A model generated the notes under the pieces. That model ran no database searches and was not told the origin of the DNA. It worked only from the letters and a program-made list of their open reading frames with translations. The position numbers and the translations under genes are program-made. A stretch of DNA of 64,000 bases from Luteococcus sp038433135 (lineage in GTDB: Bacteria; Actinomycetota; Actinomycetes; Propionibacteriales; Propionibacteriaceae): contig NZ_JBCDMV010000002.1 in NCBI RefSeq assembly GCF_038433135.1, positions 248,001-312,000 on the forward strand. Direction: 5' to 3'. Of the stretch, positions 25,996 through 33,405 are shown piece after piece. Position 1 is the stretch's first letter; each line of letters opens with the position of its first letter.

Positions 25996-26334
25996 TCAGA
26001 TGGCGGCGTCGCCGCGTTCCCCGGTGCGGATCCGCACCACATCCGCGATGGGGGAGATCCACACCTTGCCGTCGCCGACGCTGCCGGTGCGGGCCGCGTC
26101 GCAGATCACCTTGACCACGGCCCAGGCCTCGTCCCCGGCGCACAGGATCTCCAGCTTCACCTTGTCGGTGAAGTCGATGGTGATCGCGTCGCCGCGGTAG
26201 ACCTCGGTGTGGCCGCGCTGCCGGGCATAGCCGGAGACCTCGGTCAGGGTCATGCCGTTGATCCCGTGCTGGTGCAGGGCAATCTGCACGTCGTCGACGG
26301 CGTCGGGCTGGATGATGGCGGTCACGAGGTTCAT
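25996..26334 (-). CDS. glnK: PII nitrogen-regulatory protein (GlnB/GlnK family) lacking Tyr51
   Basis: A 112-residue PII signal protein. The T-loop region reads RQRGHTEVYRGDAITIDF and the C-terminal segment GDGKVWISPIADVVRIRTGERG matches the PII signature. PII senses ATP/ADP and 2-oxoglutarate and blocks the AmtB channel when nitrogen is plentiful. In most PII proteins the T-loop is RGAEY with Tyr51 as the uridylylation or adenylylation site; here residue 51 is Ile, so covalent control should be impossible. Its start overlaps the amtB stop by four bases (ATGA), the usual amtB-glnK pair. No glnD is visible, consistent with loss of modification. Confidence 0.9.
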   Translation of the reverse strand: MNLVTAIIQPDAVDDVQIALHQHGINGMTLTEVSGYARQRGHTEVYRGDAITIDFTDKVKLEILCAGDEAWAVVKVICDAARTGSVGDGKVWISPIADVVRIRTGERGDAAI

Positions 26335-27674
26335 GCCTCGACCTCCTGCTTCTCGGTGTTCTGGGGGAGGGGGACGACCAGCGACTTGCTGTAGCTGGAG
26401 TACTGCACCCGGGAGAGGTCGTAGCCGTTCTCGGCGTGCTCGGTCAGGTCGATCCCGGCGGCCTCGGCGCGGGCATCCACCCGCAGCCCGATCGTCCGGC
26501 CGACCACCAGCGCCAACAGGTAGCTGAGCACCAGGCTGTAGACCAGCACGGCGACGGCTCCCAGCGCCTGACGGCCCAGTTGCTCCAGCCCACCGCCATA
26601 GAACAGGCCCGCCGCCCCGTCGGCCAGCGAACCCTTGGCAAACAGCCCCGCCGCCAGGGTGCCGACCAGGCCACCCACCAGGTGCACGCCCACCACGTCC
26701 AGCGAGTCGTCGACGCCGAAGCGGTACTTCAGGCCGATCGCACAGGCGCAGGCGGCGCCGCTGAGGGCACCCACGGCGATGGCGCCCAGCGGGGTCACCA
26801 CCGCGCACGCCGGGGTGATCCCGACCAGCCCGGCGACGATCCCCGACGCTGCGCCCAGGCTGGTGGCGTGGCCGTCGCGGAAGCGTTCGGTGACCAGCCA
26901 GGCCAGCATCGCCGAGGCGGCCGCCACCAGGGTGTTGACCCAGACCATCGCTGCCAGGCCGTCGGCGGCCAGGGCGGAGCCGGCATTGAAACCGAACCAG
27001 CCGAACCACAGCAGACCGGCACCCAGCATCACCAGGGTGAGGTTGTGCGGCCGCATCGGGGTGGTGCGAAAGCCGATCCGCGGGCCCAGCACGATGGCCA
27101 GCACCAGCGCGGCGGCGCCGGCATTGATGTGGATCGCGGTGCCGCCGGCAAAGTCGAAGGCCTTGACGTCATTGGCGATCCAACCGCCGCGCTCCGCGGC
27201 GAAGCCGTCGAAGGCGAAGACCCAGTGGGCGGCGGGGAAGTAGCAGACGGTCGCCCACAGCACGCTGAAGGCCACCCAGGCGGAGAACTTCATCCGGTCG
27301 GCCACCGCGCCGCTGATCAGCGCGACGGCGATCACGGCGAAGGCCGCCTGGAAGCCCGCGAAGGCGAAGGCCGGGATCTGGTGGCCCTCGGCGCCAACCG
27401 TCGCATCGAACAGGCCGCGCATCCCCGCGAACTCGAAGGGGTTGCCCAGCAGACCGTGCCAGGAATTGCCGAAGGCCATCGAATAGCCGTACAGCACCCA
27501 CAGCACCCCGACGATGCCCATGCTCACCACGGACATCATCATCATGTTCAGCACGCCCTTGGAGCGGACCATGCCGGAGTAGAACAGGGCCAGCGCGGGG
27601 GTCATCAGCAGCACCAGGGCGGCGCTGACGAGGACCCAGGCGGTGTCACCCGCATTGATCTCGATCAGGTTCAT
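26331..27674 (-). CDS. amtB: Ammonium transporter AmtB
   Basis: A 447-residue integral membrane protein with the 11-helix Amt/Rh fold: the N-terminal helix LIEINAGDTAWVLVSAALVLLMTPALALFYSG is the textbook start of the family, DFAGGTAIHINAG carries the first pore His, and DDSLDVVGVHLVGG the second. It conducts NH4+/NH3 into the cell and is gated by the PII protein encoded next to it. The start at 27674 (MNLIEI) is preferred; the frame runs 11 codons further without homology. No strong Shine-Dalgarno sequence. About 60 hydrophilic residues at the C-terminus (to PLPQNTEKQEVEA) form the cytoplasmic tail that meets PII. Confidence 0.93.
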   Translation of the reverse strand: MNLIEINAGDTAWVLVSAALVLLMTPALALFYSGMVRSKGVLNMMMMSVVSMGIVGVLWVLYGYSMAFGNSWHGLLGNPFEFAGMRGLFDATVGAEGHQIPAFAFAGFQAAFAVIAVALISGAVADRMKFSAWVAFSVLWATVCYFPAAHWVFAFDGFAAERGGWIANDVKAFDFAGGTAIHINAGAAALVLAIVLGPRIGFRTTPMRPHNLTLVMLGAGLLWFGWFGFNAGSALAADGLAAMVWVNTLVAAASAMLAWLVTERFRDGHATSLGAASGIVAGLVGITPACAVVTPLGAIAVGALSGAACACAIGLKYRFGVDDSLDVVGVHLVGGLVGTLAAGLFAKGSLADGAAGLFYGGGLEQLGRQALGAVAVLVYSLVLSYLLALVVGRTIGLRVDARAEAAGIDLTEHAENGYDLSRVQYSSYSKSLVVPLPQNTEKQEVEA

Positions 27675-27772
27675 GCGGAGAACAGTGCCGGGTGTGAATT
27701 TCCGCACTGTTGAGCCGGTGTTACAGCGATGTCAAGAAATCCGCGCCCATGTTTCGGGCGGGTTTCGGCCAT

Positions 27773-27812
27773 TGACCGCATCCGGCACCGACTACGGTGC
27801 CAGATGCGGTCA
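27773..27812 (-). terminator. Terminator after the serine-hydrolase gene
   Basis: An 18-bp stem (27773-27790 with 27795-27812, one mismatch) and a four-base loop, 25 bases after the stop of the minus-strand gene ending at 27838. Confidence 0.7.
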
Positions 27813-27837
27813 GTACAGTCGTCCAGCTTTGGTGGGC

Positions 27838-28770
27838 TCAGCAGCGCCGGGCGGGCGTGGCCAGCTTCGGCGGGCGGGCCGCCACCTGCTTGGCCAGCTG
27901 GGTGGTGATGCCGACGCCGGTGGCGTAGCCGACATTGGCCACCACGATCACCACGGCGAGCCGCTGGCCCTTGACGGTGACCACGCCCAGCTGGCGCACC
28001 GTGTAGCGGCCATTGCGCTCCGGGCCCCAACCGCCCTTGAATCGCGCGCCACGGATGCTGCCCAGCCCCCAGCGCTGGTCAGAGCGCACCTGCCCCATCA
28101 GTGACAGCGTGCTCGCGGCATCTCCTCGGCAGGGCAGCGAGGCGGTGAACCGGGCCTGGTTGGCCGGGCTCCAGCCGGTCTGGCCAAAGATGGTGTAGCC
28201 CCGACGCTTGCGCACCGACGGCACGACGGTATGCCGGTCACCACCGGCGCGGATCACCGCGGTGGTGGCCGCCGCGGCCTGGCGGCTGGTGCCCAGGGAG
28301 CGGAAGAGTTCCTCGGCCGCGGCATTGTCCGACGCGGTGATGGCGGCGCGCATCCGGGCGCGGGTCTTGGCCCCACGCGGGTACTTGCGCTGTGCGGCGA
28401 TCGCCACCGGCACCTTCGACGTGGACCAGGCGGCCGCATTCTTCAGCCGACCGGTCTGCCACGGTGTGGCCGTGGAGCCGACCGGCAGCACCGCCACCGA
28501 GATCAGGGCACCGTGCTTGCGCTCCAGCCGCTGCACCAGGGCGCTGACCTCACGTCCGGTGGCGGCCTGTGGCAGCAGGGCTGCCTCCTCGGCCGGAAGC
28601 GTGGTGGGCTGGATCTGCTGGGCCAGAGGCGCCTGCGCGACGGCCGGTGGCGCCGCGTCGGCCGCGGGCACCACCGCGCCAGTTGTCAGGAAAGCACCCG
28701 TGATGGCACCGCTGAGCAGTAGCGTTGCGGCTTGAACACTGCGACGTCGCAGTGGCGGGTCTTGGAGCAT
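27838..28770 (-). CDS. Secreted serine hydrolase, class A beta-lactamase-like
   Basis: This 310-residue exported protein has a Tat-like or Sec signal (LRRRSVQAATLLLSGAITG, cut about residue 40). It has the three motifs of the beta-lactamase/DD-peptidase fold: STSK (SxxK, in AAWSTSKVPVAIA), SDN (ITASDNAAAEELF) and KGG (FKGGWGPE, in place of KTG). The Glu166-type omega-loop glutamate of true class A beta-lactamases is not obvious, so a peptidase or esterase on cell-wall material is at least as likely as antibiotic hydrolysis. The C-terminal Cys (PARRC) is unusual. It is divergent from the zinc-ribbon membrane protein. Confidence 0.7.
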   Translation of the reverse strand: MLQDPPLRRRSVQAATLLLSGAITGAFLTTGAVVPAADAAPPAVAQAPLAQQIQPTTLPAEEAALLPQAATGREVSALVQRLERKHGALISVAVLPVGSTATPWQTGRLKNAAAWSTSKVPVAIAAQRKYPRGAKTRARMRAAITASDNAAAEELFRSLGTSRQAAAATTAVIRAGGDRHTVVPSVRKRRGYTIFGQTGWSPANQARFTASLPCRGDAASTLSLMGQVRSDQRWGLGSIRGARFKGGWGPERNGRYTVRQLGVVTVKGQRLAVVIVVANVGYATGVGITTQLAKQVAARPPKLATPARRC

Positions 28771-28874
28771 ATCTTCTCCCCGGGTCGTTGGGCGGCGTCG
28801 GTGCAGATCGGGCGCCAGCCCAAGTCAAGCAGGTGGGCCGTCCACCTGGCCCGGAGCAGGTATGGAGGCGGGAC

Positions 28875-30158
28875 ATGTTTTGCGCGCGTTGTGGCCGAAA
28901 GGTGGAGGCCAGCGCCACGACGTGCCCCGCCTGCGCCGCCGAACTCTCGCAGGCCGGCGCGATCCGGCTGACCTCGGCCCAGGAGCCGGGGCAGGACTTC
29001 TCCGAGATCTTCCCGGAGGTCGACCACCCACCGACGGTGGCGCTGACCACGAACCCCGCCCAGGCGCCCGCTGCTGACAACACCCTCAGGGACGATCACG
29101 AGCTCGACACTCCCACGCCTGGCCCCGGGAGCGCGACGGGCGCCCCGAGCGTGGCCGGGGCCCCGAGCGCGCAGGCTCGACCCGCCCCGCCCCCCGGCTC
29201 CTGGGCAGCCTTCGACCTGATCCGGGAGCGCCACGGTATCCCGAGCACCACCCCCCAGCACGGGGAGTGGGAGCCCGGTGCGTGGACGCGCGTCAAGGAC
29301 TGGTTCACCGCACTCGCCGCTCCGGCCCCCGCCGCCAGCGCGGCCACCGGTGACGCCGTGGCCGGCGCGGCCACGGCCCGCCCTGTCGCGGCCGAGCGGC
29401 CGGCCGACCCGAGAGCTCGCGATCTCTCGTCGGTCACCGTCGTCGAAGCACATCCTGCACCAATCGTCGGGCTTGCCCCAGCGGCGACGACCGACGCGCC
29501 AGCAAGCCGCGACGCCGAACCCGGCCAGGGAGCGCTGGCCACTGCGGGCAGCGCGCTGCAGGCCACCGGCAGTGCGCTGAAGCAACGCGGCACGGCGATG
29601 AAGGATCGCGGGGCCGACCTGATGTCCGGTGCCGCAATCACCACCCTCCCGTCCCTGGCCTGGATCACCGCCAAACCGCGCAGTGCGCGGGACAGCCTGC
29701 GTCGGCATCGCCGGACCCAGCTGGTGCTCGCCCTCTGCTTCGGCGCCGGGCTGCTGGCGCTCGCGCTGATGGTGTCCGTCGCGCCCCTGATGCGGCACAT
29801 CGGGCCGTTGAAGATGTCGCCGGTGGGTGGCGCCTCGCACAAGGCGTCGGCCAAGAAGAAGGCCACCATCACCCCGACGCCCACCCCGACACCCACGCCG
29901 TCGGAGGACACCAGCGATCGGGCCACGACGCTGCCGGGATCGGCCAAGGTGTGCACCACCGCTGTCGGCGCCAGTCAGAGCACCAGCTGCGGTCTGGCGA
30001 AGGCCGTGCAGCAGGCGCTCCCGGACAAGCCGAAGGGCACATTCCAGCTGAAGGCCACCAGCCCGGTCAGCGGTACCACCTATGACTTCAGCTGCACCGC
30101 CGACCGGCTGATCGTGTGTTCCCGTGGCACCTCGGTGCGGGTCTACATCATCTACTGA
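28875..30158 (+). CDS. Zinc-ribbon, single-pass membrane protein
   Basis: This 427-residue protein begins with a zinc ribbon (C3, C6, C17 and C20: FCARCGRK and TTCPACAAEL). A long Pro/Ala-rich low-complexity cytoplasmic part follows. One membrane segment lies at about 281-302 (LVLALCFGAGLLALALMV), then an external Thr/Pro linker (about 330-345) and an 80-residue domain with four Cys that could form disulfides. The topology is N-terminus in, C-terminus out. I do not know the function; the zinc-ribbon-TM-sensor layout resembles actinobacterial signal or cell-envelope proteins. GGAGG (28864-28868) precedes the ATG. The 3' end converges with sixA. Confidence 0.6.
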   Translation: MFCARCGRKVEASATTCPACAAELSQAGAIRLTSAQEPGQDFSEIFPEVDHPPTVALTTNPAQAPAADNTLRDDHELDTPTPGPGSATGAPSVAGAPSAQARPAPPPGSWAAFDLIRERHGIPSTTPQHGEWEPGAWTRVKDWFTALAAPAPAASAATGDAVAGAATARPVAAERPADPRARDLSSVTVVEAHPAPIVGLAPAATTDAPASRDAEPGQGALATAGSALQATGSALKQRGTAMKDRGADLMSGAAITTLPSLAWITAKPRSARDSLRRHRRTQLVLALCFGAGLLALALMVSVAPLMRHIGPLKMSPVGGASHKASAKKKATITPTPTPTPTPSEDTSDRATTLPGSAKVCTTAVGASQSTSCGLAKAVQQALPDKPKGTFQLKATSPVSGTTYDFSCTADRLIVCSRGTSVRVYIIY

Positions 30159-30202
30159 GAGCCACGGAGCCGGGCGGCGCGGATACCGCTGAACCCCGCA
30201 GG

Positions 30203-30688
30203 TCAGAGCCGGCGGATGCCCGCCAGCTTCAGGCTCTGGTCGTCGGTCAGGCTCGCCCAGCCGCGCTCCAGCGTGAAGTGGCTGAAGGCGCCGGTTGGGA
30301 ACCAGCACTTCATGTCATCGGCGGTCGACGGGTCGCCGGCCCAGGTCAGGTCCGCCGCCAGCGACGGGATCGCGGGGGAGTGGGCCACCACCAGCAGACC
30401 GGTCACCTCGTCGTCGATCTCGCCGATCCGCTGCATCAGCGTCTCGGTGCTGCAGTTGTACAGCGCGTCCATGTACTCCACGGGCACGCCCAGGTTGAGG
30501 CAGTCGACCGTCTCCCGGGTCCGCACCGCCGATGAGCACAGGATGTGCTGGATGCCGAGCCCGGCCAGCTCCTGACCGGCCAGCGCGGCCTCCTTGCGGC
30601 CCATCTCGTTCAGCTGGCGTCCCTTGTCCCCGGTCAGGGCCCAGCCCTCGGCAGCGGCGTGCCGCATCAGCACCAGCGTGCGGGTCAT
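30203..30688 (-). CDS. sixA: Phosphohistidine phosphatase / histidine phosphatase family
   Basis: A 161-residue histidine-phosphatase-superfamily protein with catalytic LVLMRHAAAE (the RHG-type motif as RHA), the second Arg in SSAVRTRET and the second His in LLVVAHSPA. The length and the RHA variant fit SixA, which removes phosphate from phospho-histidine in proteins; SixA is known to act on PTS proteins in E. coli. Its start overlaps the stop of the methyltransferase gene (ATGA), so the two are co-translated. A GGAGGAGATCC lies before the ATG. Confidence 0.8.
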   Translation of the reverse strand: MTRTLVLMRHAAAEGWALTGDKGRQLNEMGRKEAALAGQELAGLGIQHILCSSAVRTRETVDCLNLGVPVEYMDALYNCSTETLMQRIGEIDDEVTGLLVVAHSPAIPSLAADLTWAGDPSTADDMKCWFPTGAFSHFTLERGWASLTDDQSLKLAGIRRL

Positions 30689-31716
30689 CGGATCTCCTCC
30701 TGCTTCACGGCGACCATCAGGTCCCGGTTGATGGATGCGTCGACGCGGTGTGCAAAGCCCTTCCACCGCTCGTCATCCTGCGGTTCCAGGCCACTGGCCC
30801 GCATCAGCTCGGCCAGGTCCTCCCGGGCCAGGCCGTAGGTGTTCCAGCTCATCCCCAACGCGCCGCCTGGGCGCAGCTGGCTGGCCCAGACCGGCAGCGC
30901 CTCACCGATCAGCCCCGCGGGTGAGCGATCGCGCTTGCCGGCATGGCCGCGCACGTCGGTGGCGTGGTGGGCGCCGTGCACCACGCCATAGGGGGCGTCG
31001 GTGATGATGGCGTCGAACTTCTTCTTGCCATACAGGTATTGCGAGGTGCGGGTGTCGCCGGTGAAGACGGTCAGCTCCAGCTTCTCGGTGGTCAGTTTGG
31101 CGTCGAAGCGCTTGCCGACGGACTTGCCCTCCCGGCGCACCGGCGTGGTGTCGGCGGTGTGCTTGATCCGCTTGCGGCGCAGCCAGGTCTTCACATACGA
31201 CGCCATCTGCTCGACGGCCTTCTCATCACCCTCGACGCCGTAGCCGTTGTGGCCCAGCAGCCAGGCCACCAGCAGGGTGGTGCCACGGCCGCACAGCGGA
31301 TCCAGGATGGCCAGCGGGCCCTGTGCCGCCTTGGGGTTCAGTTCGGTGTCGATGCTGGCCAGCGTGACATTGACCAGCAGTCGGGTGAACTGCTCATTGG
31401 TCTTGCCCGGGTACTTGGGGATGGTCACCAGGTCGTCGTCCAGCGTGAGCGCGTCGGGCAGCTCGACGGGGCGCAGCAGTTCCCCCTCGACGCCGAACAG
31501 GGCCAGCGCGGCCGACTGGCGGGCCAGGGTGCGCAGCGCCGCATCGTCCAGCTGGTCGGCGTCGAAGCCCAGGTAGTCGACCCCGGCGACGGTGGTGGGG
31601 GCCACATTGCGCACGAAGGGTGCGCTGATGCTCAGCTCACCCGCGGCGAGTTGCGCGGACTCACCTGCGTACACTCGGTTGGCGGACGGGGCGAGCAGCA
31701 TCAGATGGTTCGGCAC
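30685..31716 (-). CDS. TRM11-family SAM-dependent RNA/DNA methyltransferase
   Basis: A 343-residue methyltransferase. The first 130 residues are a family-specific N-terminal domain. Then motif I ILDPLCGRGTTLLVAWLLG binds SAM, GVEGDEKAVEQ is the acidic loop and IITDAPYG is the catalytic DPPY-type motif. This arrangement is typical of the TRM11/RlmKL-like N2-guanosine or N6-adenine methyltransferases. Which nucleic acid it modifies is unknown; a tRNA substrate is the best guess. The GTG start at 31716 has GGGAGA upstream. It is coupled to sixA and divergent from crcB. Confidence 0.8.
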   Translation of the reverse strand: MPNHLMLLAPSANRVYAGESAQLAAGELSISAPFVRNVAPTTVAGVDYLGFDADQLDDAALRTLARQSAALALFGVEGELLRPVELPDALTLDDDLVTIPKYPGKTNEQFTRLLVNVTLASIDTELNPKAAQGPLAILDPLCGRGTTLLVAWLLGHNGYGVEGDEKAVEQMASYVKTWLRRKRIKHTADTTPVRREGKSVGKRFDAKLTTEKLELTVFTGDTRTSQYLYGKKKFDAIITDAPYGVVHGAHHATDVRGHAGKRDRSPAGLIGEALPVWASQLRPGGALGMSWNTYGLAREDLAELMRASGLEPQDDERWKGFAHRVDASINRDLMVAVKQEEIR

Positions 31717-31769
31717 CGCTCAAGTCTCCCATGATCGCAGCAGGCAACCTAGCCGGAGGTGAACCCGTG

Positions 31770-32249
31770 ATGCCCGCTGACCACCCCCGGCCGCCGGTTG
31801 ACCCCGACGTCGACCACTTGGCCTCCGCGCGGCCGCTGCACCTGCGGCCCCGCTACCTCTTGGTGGTCTGCGTCGGTGGTAGCGCGGGCACGCTGGCCCG
31901 CTGGTGCCTAGTCGAGCGACTGGCGACCCGCGACGGATGGCCGGTGGGCACCCTGACCGCAAATCTGCTGGGGGCCTTCTGCCTGGGCCTGCTGCTGGAA
32001 ATGCTGCTGCGGTTGGCGCCCGACAAGGGTCGGCCCCGGCTGGCCCGCCTGTTCTTCGGCACCGGCTTCCTGGGGGCCTTCACCACCATGTCCGCCCTGG
32101 CCACCGAGACGGTGTTGTTGGCCGACGCCGCCCGGCCGGGGCTGGCAGCGGGTTATCTGGCGATCAGCCTGCTGGGCGGGGTGCTGCTGGCCTGGCTGGG
32201 AATGCTGTCCGGTACCCGATTGGCTGCCCAACGGGTGATGGGGTCGTGA
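31770..32249 (+). CDS. crcB: Fluoride ion exporter subunit CrcB (Fluc)
   Basis: A 159-residue four-helix membrane protein with the Fluc signatures GGSAGTLARWCL, GTLTANLLGAFCLG and GTGFLGAFTTMSALATE. Fluc channels expel fluoride. The gene overlaps the next crcB copy by one base (TGATG). Such pairs encode two different, antiparallel subunits of a heterodimer. The N-terminal 30 residues are a hydrophilic extension. GGAGGTG precedes the ATG. I looked for a fluoride (crcB-motif) riboswitch upstream and saw none. Confidence 0.9.
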   Translation: MPADHPRPPVDPDVDHLASARPLHLRPRYLLVVCVGGSAGTLARWCLVERLATRDGWPVGTLTANLLGAFCLGLLLEMLLRLAPDKGRPRLARLFFGTGFLGAFTTMSALATETVLLADAARPGLAAGYLAISLLGGVLLAWLGMLSGTRLAAQRVMGS

Positions 32250-32611
32250 TGAACCTGGTGCTGATGGCGCTCCTGGGCGGTGTCGGGGCGACGGCCCGCT
32301 TCGTCGTCGATGCGCTGGTGCGTGCCCGTCGCCCCGGGTCCTTCCCGCTGGGCACCCTGCTGATCAACCTGCTGGGCTCCCTGCTGCTGGGGATGCTCAC
32401 CGCCGCCACGCTGCGCGACGGGATGGACCCCGACGTGAAACTGGTGCTGGGTACCGGTTTCTGTGGGGGTTTCACCACCTTCTCCACCGCCAGTGTCGAG
32501 GTGGTGCGGCTGGTGCAGCAGGGCCGAGCCGCACTGGCCCTGGCCTACCTGCTGGGTGGTGCCGCCGGCTGCCTGGCGATGGCGGGGACGGGTTTCTGGT
32601 TGCTCGCCTGA
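32249..32611 (+). CDS. crcB: Fluoride ion exporter subunit CrcB (Fluc), second copy
   Basis: This 120-residue Fluc subunit has GGVGATARFVVDA, GTLLINLLGSLLLG and GTGFCGGFTTFSTASVE, the same helix pattern as the gene it overlaps. The central Asn and the FTTFST motif (the fluoride-lining Phe and Ser/Thr) are intact. It probably forms a heterodimer with the 159-residue subunit, each inserting in the opposite orientation. It ends just before a strong terminator. Confidence 0.9.
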   Translation: MNLVLMALLGGVGATARFVVDALVRARRPGSFPLGTLLINLLGSLLLGMLTAATLRDGMDPDVKLVLGTGFCGGFTTFSTASVEVVRLVQQGRAALALAYLLGGAAGCLAMAGTGFWLLA

Positions 32612-32666
32612 CGCCCGGGAACGCCCCGTCGCCGACGTCGCGCCGGTGGGTGTTCAGGGCAAACAG

Positions 32667-32694
32667 AAGGGCCCGCTCCGTGGAGCGGGCCCTT
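32667..32694 (+). terminator. Terminator between the crcB pair and ppa
   Basis: A 13-bp stem (32667-32679 with 32682-32694) of AAGGGCCCGCTCC type and short loop, followed by TTCGGTG. It stands between converging genes and may serve both. Confidence 0.8.
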
Positions 32695-32775
32695 TCGGTG
32701 TTCAGCGGCACGACGGCGCTGCGATGCACCCCCGTGCGACTCGCCACATTGCGAGCGTGCCTGATGTGTCCAGGA

Positions 32776-33339
32776 TCAGTGCGAGACGTAGACGGTGTGG
32801 TGCTCGTACGCCGTCCCCTTGGCGCGCTCGAAGGAGTTCACAACCTCGGCCTCGGCGTTGGCGCGGCCGGTCCAGGTGGCGCCCTCCACCGACTTGCCGG
32901 GCTCCAGGTCCTTGTAGACCGTGAAGAAGTGTTCGATCTCCAGCAGCATGTACTCGGGAACGTCGGTGATGTCCTGCAGGTGGTTGCGACGCAGGTCGGC
33001 CGTCGGGATGCACAGCAGCTTGTCGTCGCCGCCCATCTCGTCGGTCATCCGGAACATTGCGATCGCGCGGCACTCGATCAGGCAGCCCGGAAAGGTCGGC
33101 TCGTTGCCGATCACCATGGCGTCCAGCGGGTCGCCGTCCTCACCCAGGGTGCCCTCGACATAGCCGTAGTCGTAGGGGTACTGGGTGGAGGTGAACAGCG
33201 TGCGGTCCAGGCGGATGCGACCGGTGTTGTGGTCCATCTCGTACTTGTTCTTGGTGCCCTTGGGGATTTCGATCGTCACGTCGAAAGTGACGCCCGGAGG
33301 CAGTCCGTTGAGGTTTGGCTTCACGAAGTCATCTGTCAC
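32776..33339 (-). CDS. ppa: Inorganic pyrophosphatase
   Basis: A 187-residue family I pyrophosphatase with the signature DGDPLDAMVIG (metal-binding Asp residues), the YPYDYGYVEGTLGEDGDP segment and the conserved IPKGTKNKYE near the N-terminus. It hydrolyses PPi to two phosphates, pulling biosynthetic reactions forward. It is divergent from dacB, as is usual in actinobacteria. The N-terminus begins MTDDFVKPNLNG, about 15 residues longer than the most compact family members. The start has a GAGAGAGC Shine-Dalgarno-like stretch. Confidence 0.93.
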   Translation of the reverse strand: MTDDFVKPNLNGLPPGVTFDVTIEIPKGTKNKYEMDHNTGRIRLDRTLFTSTQYPYDYGYVEGTLGEDGDPLDAMVIGNEPTFPGCLIECRAIAMFRMTDEMGGDDKLLCIPTADLRRNHLQDITDVPEYMLLEIEHFFTVYKDLEPGKSVEGATWTGRANAEAEVVNSFERAKGTAYEHHTVYVSH

Positions 33340-33405
33340 GGTGAGCTCTCTCTATGATTGGGGCACCTGAACATTCCGTACACTACCGCCTAACGGGGGA
33401 GGATC

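Noticed and set aside
27838..28770. True antibiotic-resistance beta-lactamase
   Set aside because: SxxK, SDN and a KTG-like motif are there, but the Glu of the omega loop is not evident, so resistance cannot be claimed.
31717..31769. Fluoride riboswitch before the crcB pair
   Set aside because: The gap of about 50 bases is too short and lacks the conserved crcB-motif segments.
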